In this document: one piece after another, positions 54,939-63,774 of the stretch
Position numbering within the stretch: position 1 is the stretch's first letter
Layout of the letters: every line of letters begins with the position of its first letter
Assembly (NCBI RefSeq): GCF_046237625.1
Contig: NZ_CP143545.1
Coordinates: 372,001-436,000, forward strand
Reading direction: 5' to 3'
Source of the DNA: Paraperibacillus esterisolvens
GTDB lineage: Bacteria > Bacillota > Bacilli > Bacillales > DSM-1321
Length of the DNA: 64,000 bases
The notes under the pieces: generated by a model
What the model was told of the DNA's origin: nothing
The model's database searches: none
The model's input: only the letters and a program-made list of their open reading frames with translations
Translations under genes and position numbers: made by a program

Positions 54939-57900
54939 ATGAAAAAGCTAAAGCTGACAGCAGTTATTGCCGCACTCTCGGCACTGTTTGCAGGAGTGGC
55001 TGGGGCTGAAACGGTTATTCCGGGCCTGCCCGGATCTGACCGCTTCTTTCCGGATCTTCTCATTACCGAGATTGCAGCGAATCCATCTAAGGGAAACAGC
55101 AGGGGGGAAGGCTATGAGTTTGTTGAGATTTATAATAATACCGATCATGGCGTTAACCTGGAGGATTACCAAATCATTGTGTCAGGGGAAGATGGAAAGA
55201 CTTCGGACTGGGATATTTCAGCGGCGCATAGGCTGCGTCCGGGGGGGACAGCAGCAGTCTGGCTGAAGAATGGTGACAGCCATAGGCAGGGGGCAGAACT
55301 GAACCCGTCTGATTTTAATGATCACTATCATACCATTCTGAAGAATGGACAGTTGGCCGAAGCCGAGAGCACCGGCCTTTCCAATATCAGCGGCAGGACT
55401 ATCTCCATAAGATCCCACGCAGGTCATACGATAATCTCGGCTTCCTACACGGCTGGAAAAAAATCTGCAGTCACACCGGACGGATTTTCCCTGCAATATG
55501 AGTATCCACGGGACGGCACAAATGCGGTGAAGCTACGGGGTACGGTAAAGGTCCCAAGTCCGGGGATGACTTCCAAGGGACAGGTGCCTCAGGCGCAGAA
55601 CCGCATAGTAGATCGCATGTCTCCGGAGATCATTCCGGTCATGCCCGTTTTTGACATTCCTGCCCGGCGGGATCTGCCCATTTCCTTCAGGGTCAGGGAT
55701 GACCGCAGAATTATGAGGGCGACTCTTTTCTATAAAAGGGCGCAGGATAAGATATTTTCAAAGAAGTATCTAACATCTAAAAAGAATCAGTTCTCCGGTA
55801 AGATATCCCGCTTTGATCTCTATGCTGCCACCCCTGCGTTTCAGTACTATCTGGAAGTCACAGACGGAATCCGGGCAGCCCGTTATCCAAAAGCGGGCTT
55901 CATCTCAGTCAGGGTAGGGAATCCAAATGCCTATCTCCCCTTCAAGAAGGGATTGTCCATAACTAATGAGAGTGTTTTAAATGGCAGAAAGCATATCGAA
56001 GTTCATAAGGACAGTCCAAAAGATTCCGTCCTACTGTATCAGAATGGGCATAAACTTAAAACAATCCAATCCTTGAGCAGGCAGCCGATATTCGTTTATG
56101 AGGCCAACGGCATTAAAGAGGGTTATAAAGGCGGCCTGTTTCAAGGCAGTCACCTGGTAAAAATTCTGGAGCAGACGCACGGAAAGTTCGGTTCCTTCGA
56201 GGCGGCCATTCCTCAGGAAAAAATCAGGCCGGGAGATAACCGGCTCACCATCAAAACCGGAAGCAGGCAATGGTCGTTTGGCAGAGGAAAGAGAGCAGAA
56301 AACCTGAACGGGTTTGAAATGAAAAATGTAAGGCTGCTGCTGGGGGACGGCACCATCCTTAAACCGTATGCTGTGCTGACAGAAACGGAGAAAGGAAAAA
56401 CGTCAAAGTCCGGTTACAAGGATGGCCGTGTGTATTACTTCGGCAATAGCAGCAGGCATTCCGTACGGGCGCCGCTCAGGCACTTTATATTTCGTGTGCC
56501 GAAGGACAAGTTCCTGACAGAGCGCACCGTCATTGATACAAAGAAAGAAAGTGAAGGAAGGCATCATTTTAGGGCTGTAATCAACGGGGATGTAATAGAG
56601 GCAAGCCCCAAGTTCGATCACAGTCCCCCTGAAATAGCGGTCAAGGAACTCCAGGAGGGCGGAACCTATAAAGGTACATTCACCATTGATGCCAAAGCCA
56701 GTGACCGGATTTCGAGATGGTCATCTCTTAAGGCAGATTTGGATGGCAGGAAAATCAAGCTTCCCTATACCACATCATCCGGTGCCCTCAGTAAAGGGAA
56801 ACATAAGGTGATTTTCACTGCATCTGATGCCGCGGGGAATGTGAGTATAAAGGTTTTTCATTTCCATGTGGTCAATGAAGATCCGATCATCAGGGAAACA
56901 GCCTTTCCACCTCCGGATTCCTCCGGGCTTCCCCTTTCGACCAGTTTGTCAGTAAAAGTGAACGACCCCACAAAGGATCATATGAAAGCCATCTTCTACA
57001 GCGGACAAAGATATGACTATGCGGCAGAGAGCGGCATCAAAGGCTTCACCTGCATCGCTGACCGGGAACCCCCGCCTGCCCTGGAACAGGAAGGAGAAAA
57101 GGACATCGGGCAAAGTCCGGCTGGCAGACTTGCAAAGTCTGATGGAACCTATCTTGTCACAGAAACTCAGTCGGGATTTCCCTATCAGCGCTTTGAAGTT
57201 CCTATTAAAGAAAAAGCAAAACAGGTCAGGAAGATCGAGATTGAATGGAGGGGCCATTCATATGCGGGCAGGCGGGTGACCATGTATGCCTGGAATTATA
57301 GAAAGTTTAAGTGGGAAGAGCTTGCATATGGCTATGGAGCGGAAGATTTCACCTTGAAGGCCAGGGTCGGCAGGCAGTATGTTAAAAATCAGAAAGTGAA
57401 CGTACTTATTCAGGATCTGACCGACCATGTGCATCAGAATTTCTCAATGATCTGGATGTCTGATACCCAATATTATGCCAGTGCTTTTCCATATATTTTC
57501 CCCATCATGACCAATTGGGCAAAAGCCCAGTTTGATCAGGGAAACGCCGGCTATGTTATTCACACGGGCGATATCATAGATTTCCGCTGGGACCAGGACC
57601 AATGGAAAACGGCCAGCAAAAGCCTTGCAGCGCTTGATCATGGAGGAGTGCCTTACGGTGTGCTTCCCGGCAACCATGACAGCGGTTCACTGCTGGTGGA
57701 TTATAAAAATTACAGCGCCTATTTTGGGAAGAACCGGTTCTCCGGCCAGCCGACATATGGCGGAGGCCCAGAAAGTAATGCTTATCATTATGATTTAGTC
57801 TCCTTTGGCGGCCACGATTTCATCGTGCTGTATCTTGGCTGGGGAAAAGAGACAAGCCGGGACGCGGTGAAGTGGGCGAACGCTGTACTCCAGAAGCACT

Positions 57901-58490
57901 CAGATAGAAATGCGATACTGGCTGTCCATTCCTATCTCCAGCCGAACGGCAAACGCACCATAAAAGGGCGTGCCCTTTTTAACCGGATCGTCAAGCCCAA
58001 TGAAAATGTGAAGCTGGTCCTGAGCGGCCACTATTTTGGAGCCAGCCGCCATATCGAAGAAATCAGGACAGCGGATGGCGGCGTGAGAAGGGTGGTTGAG
58101 ATGCTTGCGGATTACCAGGGCGGGCCGGAAGGGGGGCAGGGCTACATGCGGCTTCTGCAGTTTGACCCGGCAAACCGCCTCCTCCGGGTCAAAACATACT
58201 CCCCGTATCTCGACCATTATAATTTTTTTGACAGCGATACGGACGAATTTACTCTGGCCTTTGACCTGAATGACATCCATAAGCAGGTAGCTACCGATTA
58301 TATTTCGGCCAGTGTCTTCACAAAAGAAAAGCTTGGGGAAGACCTGGCGGTGAAGAATGGCCATGCACGGATCCGCCTAAGCGGCCTGAAGCCCTACCAT
58401 GATTACTGCTGGTATATGGAAGTCAGCGACAAATACGGAGGGAAGACTCTCTCCCCGCTCTGGAAATTCACCTCGGGGAGCGGCGAGTAA
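54939..58490 (+). CDS. Large secreted lamin-tail/metallophosphoesterase protein
   Basis: A protein of 1,183 aa with a signal peptide (cut near AGAETV, residue 24). A lamin-tail domain (about 35-150) carries LLITEIAANPSKG and YEFVEIYNNTDHGVNLEDYQ. Beta-rich and Ig-like segments fill about 200-640. A calcineurin-like phosphoesterase domain (about 830-1110) has all metal-binding motifs: WMSDTQYY, HTGDIIDFRWD, LPGNHDSG, AVHSYLQ and LSGHYFG. The C terminus has a fibronectin-like end (YCWYMEVSDKYGGKTLSPLW). It probably cleaves phosphate esters or nucleotides at the cell surface or outside. No sortase or SLH anchor is seen. ATG at 54939 follows AAGGGGGAG. Confidence 0.92.
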   Translation: MKKLKLTAVIAALSALFAGVAGAETVIPGLPGSDRFFPDLLITEIAANPSKGNSRGEGYEFVEIYNNTDHGVNLEDYQIIVSGEDGKTSDWDISAAHRLRPGGTAAVWLKNGDSHRQGAELNPSDFNDHYHTILKNGQLAEAESTGLSNISGRTISIRSHAGHTIISASYTAGKKSAVTPDGFSLQYEYPRDGTNAVKLRGTVKVPSPGMTSKGQVPQAQNRIVDRMSPEIIPVMPVFDIPARRDLPISFRVRDDRRIMRATLFYKRAQDKIFSKKYLTSKKNQFSGKISRFDLYAATPAFQYYLEVTDGIRAARYPKAGFISVRVGNPNAYLPFKKGLSITNESVLNGRKHIEVHKDSPKDSVLLYQNGHKLKTIQSLSRQPIFVYEANGIKEGYKGGLFQGSHLVKILEQTHGKFGSFEAAIPQEKIRPGDNRLTIKTGSRQWSFGRGKRAENLNGFEMKNVRLLLGDGTILKPYAVLTETEKGKTSKSGYKDGRVYYFGNSSRHSVRAPLRHFIFRVPKDKFLTERTVIDTKKESEGRHHFRAVINGDVIEASPKFDHSPPEIAVKELQEGGTYKGTFTIDAKASDRISRWSSLKADLDGRKIKLPYTTSSGALSKGKHKVIFTASDAAGNVSIKVFHFHVVNEDPIIRETAFPPPDSSGLPLSTSLSVKVNDPTKDHMKAIFYSGQRYDYAAESGIKGFTCIADREPPPALEQEGEKDIGQSPAGRLAKSDGTYLVTETQSGFPYQRFEVPIKEKAKQVRKIEIEWRGHSYAGRRVTMYAWNYRKFKWEELAYGYGAEDFTLKARVGRQYVKNQKVNVLIQDLTDHVHQNFSMIWMSDTQYYASAFPYIFPIMTNWAKAQFDQGNAGYVIHTGDIIDFRWDQDQWKTASKSLAALDHGGVPYGVLPGNHDSGSLLVDYKNYSAYFGKNRFSGQPTYGGGPESNAYHYDLVSFGGHDFIVLYLGWGKETSRDAVKWANAVLQKHSDRNAILAVHSYLQPNGKRTIKGRALFNRIVKPNENVKLVLSGHYFGASRHIEEIRTADGGVRRVVEMLADYQGGPEGGQGYMRLLQFDPANRLLRVKTYSPYLDHYNFFDSDTDEFTLAFDLNDIHKQVATDYISASVFTKEKLGEDLAVKNGHARIRLSGLKPYHDYCWYMEVSDKYGGKTLSPLWKFTSGSGE

Positions 58491-58851
58491 ATGAGCCAGT
58501 TCGGCGAGAAAATCAATCAGTTCCGTGAGTAAGATAGTATTGAAGGCAGGTTTTCCTCTTATAGGCAGCTGCAGATCCATCGTTATTTTAATAAACGGCA
58601 ATATTGTTTAGCATTTCCCCTTTTTATTCAGCCGCACAAATCCTTCGGCCCCACCAGACTATAGAGTAGATTTTGGTTGTTTGATTTGTAGTGAATGAGC
58701 TAAACGCGCTTTTTTTACAATGATTGTCCCTGTGTATATTCCCGAAATAGCCTCCTATATCAGTATGACAAAGGTGTGCCGGCAAATATTTGGATTTTTA
58801 TAACCTTTACTCATATCCAGAATAGAATAAGGGCAGAAGGGTGGGCTGATA
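58491..58851 (+). other. Intergenic region, no gene seen
   Basis: After the phosphoesterase stop there is AT-rich sequence with no clear terminator. An ATTTTGGTTGTTTGATTTG-type segment and a GGCAGAAGGGTGGGC site precede the next gene. Nothing else can be supported. Confidence 0.5.
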
Positions 58852-59268
58852 GTGGATTACCAGTGCGAAATTGAACATGAAAAGGATGTCATATGGGCTA
58901 TTCAGCATGAAATTGATGTCATTATCGCGGCTCTCCTTTTAACTGGGCAAATAACGGTTATAAGAGTATATATTATACCTGGGGGTTTTGGTTTTTCTTT
59001 GGGAGGGCCTATTACAAGCAGGAGCAGATTGGAAGGGAAATTCAAGATTAAAGCCTTCAGCTTTGCCATCGATTTAATGGATATCTTTCTTGCCATATTA
59101 TTGCTGACGAATAAAATTACTTTTGAAGGCCTCTTCATTGGCCCCGGCAGATTTAGTTTTAATGTCTCTGGCCCCATTTTTGGCATACCCAAGCCACAGC
59201 CTGTGCTCCCTGAGCTGGAAAAGATATTCAAGGATTTCCGTTTGATTGTATCTGAGCATTTTATGTAA
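58852..59268 (+). CDS. Hypothetical protein with an internal duplication
   Basis: A protein of 138 aa built from two similar halves: IDVIIAALLLTGQITVIRVY then IIPGGFGFSLGGPI (about 21-54), and MDIFLAILLLTNKITFEGLF then IGPGRFSFNVSGPIFG (about 76-111). Each half has a hydrophobic helix ending in LLLT, an acid or polar turn and a glycine-rich strand with GPI. I do not recognise a family; the duplicated LLLTxxIT...GPI pattern suggests a self-associating or spore/envelope protein. GTG at 58852 follows AGAAGGGTGGG. The coding call is supported by the repeat and the length. Confidence 0.65.
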   Translation: MDYQCEIEHEKDVIWAIQHEIDVIIAALLLTGQITVIRVYIIPGGFGFSLGGPITSRSRLEGKFKIKAFSFAIDLMDIFLAILLLTNKITFEGLFIGPGRFSFNVSGPIFGIPKPQPVLPELEKIFKDFRLIVSEHFM

Positions 59269-59459
59269 GAGATACAGCGATAAGTTCAAGGCAGGATAAA
59301 CTTTCCAGGGAATGCGGCACCATCTTCTTAAGATAATCTGGGATATAACCTTTATCTCTTCATACTGAAATTTTCATAAGGATGCTTTTACGAATTGCTG
59401 TGTCAAAAAAATTCTGGCAGCAGCCAGGTTAAAAAAGCCAAGAGAGAGAGGATATGCAT

Positions 59460-59579
59460 ATGTTACTTACGGATCTGCCTGCCTTTAAACCATCGGAAGG
59501 GGCAACTTTTATTATAGCGATGTTGTTTATTTTATTTATCTTTTTCTTTACCCAGGATAAACAGGAAGACATACGGTAA
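59460..59579 (+). CDS. Small single-pass membrane protein, 39 aa
   Basis: The frame reads MLLTDLPAFKPSEGATFIIA followed by a Phe/Ile/Leu-rich helix (MLFILFIFFF) and a charged end TQDKQEDIR. The layout of short N terminus, one transmembrane helix and charged tail is typical of the many short membrane proteins of Bacillus, some made during sporulation. A purine-rich GAGAGAGAGGAT lies 6 bases upstream. No family is recognised. Confidence 0.5.
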   Translation: MLLTDLPAFKPSEGATFIIAMLFILFIFFFTQDKQEDIR

Positions 59580-60120
59580 TGCGATTAGAAGGAAATAAAA
59601 AGTACTGAGGGAGGATTTTATCAACAATTGGTCACATACGACCTTAGCGAAGATGACGACTTATCCTGGAGCAGCGGACAGGGGTAAGGGCATTATATAC
59701 ATTCTTCTAGAACCGGTAACATCGATGTTAAAGATTCAGATATTGAGTGTTAAGAAAAAGCTGGCAGATGGGTATTCAGTTCTAAATAAAAAAGTTTTTT
59801 TAAAGGAAACTTCGATTTGGGAAAATAATTTTATCTTTTTACCTACAGAAGATGTTAAGGACTGTTATAAAAAAAGCGGTATAGTGCAGGGTCAAGTACG
59901 CCGGATGCTGAATAAATTCATTTATTTGAGCCATGTCCGCGTCTCATTATATTAAGGGGAGGCAAAGATGCTGAGCCGCTTGCGTCAGGGGCTTTTACCA
60001 CATAGTCACTCTCTTTAACCTTTAGGGCATTTAAGGTTTCTATCGTGTTATGATGCACCATTTTCAAAAAAATAAAGAGTTCCTACATAGCGCCTGTACG
60101 GGAAAGGAGAATCCAATTCC
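59580..60120 (+). other. Region with one doubtful frame
   Basis: A 100-codon frame at 59653-59955 starts with ATG but has no adjacent ribosome binding site and no recognisable domain (it contains VKKKLADGYSVLNKKVFL). A GGGAGG at 59609-59614 could serve a TTG start in another frame that stops after 20 codons. The sequence may be a decayed gene. I leave it unannotated as CDS. Confidence 0.3.
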
Positions 60121-60210
60121 ATGTCCGCCAAGCGAATTGCCGGAATATATCTAGCAGCAGGAAGAAGCACAAGAATGGGGAACTCAAAGCTTCTTCTGCC
60201 AGCTGCTGTT
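60121..60210 (+). pseudogene. N-terminal stub of a MobA-like nucleotidyltransferase
   Basis: The first 30 codons, with KRIAGIYLAAGRSTRMGNSK then LLLP, are the nucleotide-binding start of MobA/PucB-type transferases. After that the reading becomes unrelated (VKANLQNKIAL) and stops at 60339. A full protein has about 200 aa. The ribosome binding site AAAGGAG and ATG at 60121 are intact, so a deletion removed the rest. Confidence 0.7.
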
Positions 60211-60476
60211 AAGGCTAACTTGCAGAACAAGATAGCCTTATCTGAATCGGAATATCCTTTGGTAATCCGTCACTTTTATTTTTTGTATAATAGCATCCAG
60301 GATAAGATTCTTTTTTCTGCTTTTATGATTTCACCTTAACCAATTCTAATTCCCCTGGCAATGTCAATCGCTCCTCCAGATTGGTTCGAGCAGAATGATA
60401 ACACCTTTTAGTACTCGTTAAGAATAAGACTCTTCATATATAGCGTTTAAACTACCTTTAAAAAAGGCTATAAACA

Positions 60477-60516
60477 AAAAATGACGTGTGGCTCATACAC
60501 ACGTCATTTTTTATGT
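60477..60516 (+). terminator. Bidirectional terminator
   Basis: AAAATGACGTGTG pairs perfectly with CACACGTCATTTT across GCTCATA, with T or A runs on both sides. It lies 20 bases after the minus-strand DUF2892 gene and serves it. Confidence 0.92.
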
Positions 60517-60534
60517 TATTAAAGATAGACATTC

Positions 60535-60780
60535 TTAGAATGGGCTGCTGTCCTTGCCTTCGCCTCGTGCCATTTCAGTGCTTTGGAGCATTAAGTCAGT
60601 CATAGGGCAGTATTTCACGATACCCTCTCCCACTTTCATGGCTCCCATCATGGCAGTCATCAGATACAGGCTCCGGCCGGGCTTGCTGGAAAGTTTGGCC
60701 GTGGACCAGGCGAGCATGGTAAGGCCGCATGTAATCCGCAGCAGAGCGTTGATAGTCCCGATGTTTGGTTTGACGTCCAT
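60535..60780 (-). CDS. DUF2892/YgaP-like small membrane protein
   Basis: A protein of 81 aa with the family start MDVKPNIGTINALLRITCGL and two hydrophobic stretches (near 12-26 and 36-52). The second half carries MGAMKVGEGIVKYCPMTDLM with a single Cys, the usual CPxxxLL-like end of these inner-membrane domains. Related domains are fused to rhodaneses (YgaP), but no rhodanese is adjacent here. The start follows GGGGGCATAAAG. It is divergent from yerA. Confidence 0.85.
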   Translation of the reverse strand: MDVKPNIGTINALLRITCGLTMLAWSTAKLSSKPGRSLYLMTAMMGAMKVGEGIVKYCPMTDLMLQSTEMARGEGKDSSPF

Positions 60781-60927
60781 CTTTATGCCCCCTTCATAAA
60801 AAATTCACATTAAATCAGTAAAACTTTACTATGTTAAATCAATTTGTGTGATAGTATGAAGTAAATAAAACGCTTACATTTACAATTGATGAGTGAATGC
60901 TTTGCTGTCGTACATAGGAGGATGTTC

Positions 60928-62670
60928 ATGCCAGAACAGCGCTACCGGTGGAAAAACAAACAGCTGCGTGAACATGTAGCTGTACTGGACGGAAAGATTC
61001 CGCCGCATATATTGCTTACCAATGCACGTTATTTAAATCAAACATTCAGGAAATGGATAGAAGCGAATATCTGGATTTACGACGACCGGATCATTTATGT
61101 CGGCGATAAACTGCCGGAAAACATCACAGGCTGTGAGGTAGTCGACTGCAGTGACCATTATCTGGTCCCAGGCTATATTGAACCGCATGCTCATCCATTT
61201 CAATTATATAATCCCCACACATTTGCGGCGTATGCATCACAGCATGGGACCACTACTCTGATCAATGACAATCTGATGCTGTTTTTGCAGATGGAAAATA
61301 AAAAAGCTTTTTCCCTTCTTAAGGAACTGCGCAGCCTGCCGGCATCTTTATACTGGTGGTGCCGTTTTGATGCACAGACAGAAATTTTAAATGAAGAAAC
61401 TGTATTTTCCCACAGCAATGTAAAGGAATGGCTTGAGCATGATGCGGTGCTTCAGGGAGGCGAGCTGACCGCATGGCCCAAGCTTCTTGCCGGCGATGAT
61501 ATGATGCTTCACTGGATTCAGGAAGCAAAGCGCATGAGAAAGCAGATAGAAGGGCATTTTCCAGGAGCATCCGAGAAAACCCTGGCGAAGATGATGCTGC
61601 TGGGTGCTGGCTGCGATCATGAAGCGATGACCGGAAAGGAAGTGCTGTCAAGGCTTCTGCAGGGGTATACCGTGTCACTGAGGCATTCTTCTATCCGTCC
61701 CGATTTGCCGGGACTGCTTGAGGAGATTCTTGAATTCGGTCTTGAGAATTTTGATAAGTTCTTTTTCACCACAGACGGATCGCCGCCATCTTTTTATGAA
61801 GAAGGCGTGATCGACAGACTGATCAAGCTGGCCATAGACAAAGGCGTTCCCCTGGTAGATGCGTATAATATGGGAACCATTAATGCAGCGAAATATTATA
61901 ATATAGAACACCTGCATGGTTCTATCGCGACAGGCAGGGTGGCGAATATCAACTTTCTCACAGAACCGGAAAACCCGGCACCTGTCTCCGTCCTGGCAAA
62001 GGGCAAGTGGGTGAAGCGCGAAGGAGAGCCCCTTGACTTCAACCAGGAATTCGATTGGGAAGGCTATGGCTTTGGACCGCTTGAGCTTAATTGGGACATC
62101 GAGATGGATGATCTGCAGTTCTCCATGCCTTTTGGGATCGAGATGCTGAATGATGTGATCACAAAGCCCTTTTCTGTTTCCATTGACCTGTCAGAGGATC
62201 AGCTTACTTCGGACCATGACCTGTCTTTCCTCATGATGCTTGGAAGGGACGGCACCTGGAGGATCAATACGGTCATCAAAGGCTTTGCCGATAATCTCGG
62301 CGGGTTTGCCAGCTCTTATTCGAATACAGGGGATATCATCCTGATCGGCAAGAATAAGGAAGATATGCTGGCTGCCTTTCATAGAATGAAGGAAATGGGC
62401 GGCGGCATCGTGATTGCTGAGGGCGGAAGGGCAGTATATGAGATGCAGCTCGGGCTGAACGGGCTGATGTCCGATAAGAAACTTGAACTGTTGATTCATG
62501 AGGAGAAGGAGCTCATACGCATGTTGAAGGACCGCGGCTATAAGTTTAACGATCCGATTTATACGCTGCTTTTCTTTTCGTCCACCCACCTGCCGTACAT
62601 CAGGATCACTCCTAAAGGGATGTATGATGTGATGAATAAAAATGTTCTCTTTCCTTCTATAATGCGTTAA
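60928..62670 (+). CDS. yerA: Adenine deaminase-like amidohydrolase YerA
   Basis: An amidohydrolase of 580 aa, AdeC-like. The metal site starts with YIEPHAHPFQ (near 83-92), followed by HGTTTLINDN (near 106-115), EGHFPGAS (near 211-218), GCDHEAMTG (near 230-238) and FFTTDGSPPSFYE (near 284-296). The C-terminal adenine-deaminase domain is present. It should belong to purine salvage or related deamination, though B. subtilis YerA activity on adenine is, to my knowledge, unproven. ATG at 60928 follows TAGGAGG; an upstream extension to 60886 has no site. It begins the conserved yerABC block. Confidence 0.92.
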   Translation: MPEQRYRWKNKQLREHVAVLDGKIPPHILLTNARYLNQTFRKWIEANIWIYDDRIIYVGDKLPENITGCEVVDCSDHYLVPGYIEPHAHPFQLYNPHTFAAYASQHGTTTLINDNLMLFLQMENKKAFSLLKELRSLPASLYWWCRFDAQTEILNEETVFSHSNVKEWLEHDAVLQGGELTAWPKLLAGDDMMLHWIQEAKRMRKQIEGHFPGASEKTLAKMMLLGAGCDHEAMTGKEVLSRLLQGYTVSLRHSSIRPDLPGLLEEILEFGLENFDKFFFTTDGSPPSFYEEGVIDRLIKLAIDKGVPLVDAYNMGTINAAKYYNIEHLHGSIATGRVANINFLTEPENPAPVSVLAKGKWVKREGEPLDFNQEFDWEGYGFGPLELNWDIEMDDLQFSMPFGIEMLNDVITKPFSVSIDLSEDQLTSDHDLSFLMMLGRDGTWRINTVIKGFADNLGGFASSYSNTGDIILIGKNKEDMLAAFHRMKEMGGGIVIAEGGRAVYEMQLGLNGLMSDKKLELLIHEEKELIRMLKDRGYKFNDPIYTLLFFSSTHLPYIRITPKGMYDVMNKNVLFPSIMR

Positions 62671-62718
62671 AATATAAAAGGAAAATGTCCCTTTACGATT
62701 TTTGAGGAGAAACTTATA

Positions 62719-63747
62719 TTGGAACTGAAAATAGTTTATATCATGCTTGCTGCCATGCTGGTTACAGCAGGCTGCAGTAAAGAGGAACCAAATGATCCAG
62801 GGCAGAAGGAAGCCGTGCCAAAACAGGAAGAAAAGCAAAAGCCGCCTGCTGCCAGGGAATATAAATACGCCTTCCCGCTGACCGGGGAGGGCACAGATAC
62901 AAAACCGGATAAGAGAGCCGTTTCAGTTATGATCAATAATCACCCTGACGCACGTCCGCAGTCGGGACTTGCCGAAGCCGATATTGTATATGAGCTTCTT
63001 GCCGAGGGGGAAGTGACCCGCTTTCTCGCTGTATTCCAGAGCGGAAAACCGGGAAATATCGGTCCGGTGAGAAGTGCAAGGGATTACTTCATGGAGCTTG
63101 CGAAGGGCTTTGACAGCCTGTATATTCTCCATGGCTACAGTCCTGAGGCCAGGCGGCTTCTTGCAGGAGGATATATAGATCACCTGAACGGATTGAAATA
63201 TGACGGATCACTGTTTAAACGGGCTGATTTCCGCAAGGCCCCTCATAATTCATATATCACCTATAAGAATATCGTCAAAGGCGCTAAGCAAAACGAATTC
63301 GACATGGTCACACCGCCGAAAAGCATGACATTCATCGGCACACAGCAGGCACCGGGCGGAAAGCCGGCACCAAAAGCTGAAGTCTCTTATCACTCGAGCC
63401 AGTTCGATGTGCGTTATGAGTATGATCGGAAGAAAGGGGAATATCTCCGGTACACATCCGGGGAACCCACCATTGACCTGGAAACGGACAAAAGCATCCT
63501 GATTGATAATATTTTGATCATAGAGGCACCGCACCGCATTACCGATGAAAAAGGCCGGAGAGATATCGACCTCCATGCCGGCGGACGCGGGTATCTCCTC
63601 CAGAAAGGGACGTACCGTGAAATCACCTGGAAGTGGAAGGACGGCAGGATCATCCCGATGTTGAAGGGAAGCGAAGCCGGGCTGATCCCGGGTAAAACAT
63701 GGGTGAATGTTGTCCCAAGCCTGGCAGATGTGAGTTTGAATCCATAA
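62719..63747 (+). CDS. yerB: DUF3048 lipoprotein YerB
   Basis: A protein of 342 aa. The signal peptide ends in the lipobox VTAGC (Cys19), so it is anchored outside the membrane. A charged linker (about 20-55) precedes the DUF3048 domain: SVMINNHPDARPQSGLAEAD (near 73-92), VTRFLAVFQSGKPGNIGPVR (near 102-121), LYILHGYSPEARRLL, and the C-terminal RYTSGEPTIDLETDKSI and GSEAGLIPGKTWVNVVP. The function is unknown. TTG at 62719, 10 bp after GAGGAG, is the only sensible start. Same order as in B. subtilis. Confidence 0.93.
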   Translation: MELKIVYIMLAAMLVTAGCSKEEPNDPGQKEAVPKQEEKQKPPAAREYKYAFPLTGEGTDTKPDKRAVSVMINNHPDARPQSGLAEADIVYELLAEGEVTRFLAVFQSGKPGNIGPVRSARDYFMELAKGFDSLYILHGYSPEARRLLAGGYIDHLNGLKYDGSLFKRADFRKAPHNSYITYKNIVKGAKQNEFDMVTPPKSMTFIGTQQAPGGKPAPKAEVSYHSSQFDVRYEYDRKKGEYLRYTSGEPTIDLETDKSILIDNILIIEAPHRITDEKGRRDIDLHAGGRGYLLQKGTYREITWKWKDGRIIPMLKGSEAGLIPGKTWVNVVPSLADVSLNP

Positions 63748-63774
63748 TATACGTAGAAAAAAAGGAGCCTCCTT

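Noticed and set aside
59653..59955. Open frame of 100 codons
   Set aside because: No adjacent ribosome binding site or domain; kept only as a note on the region.
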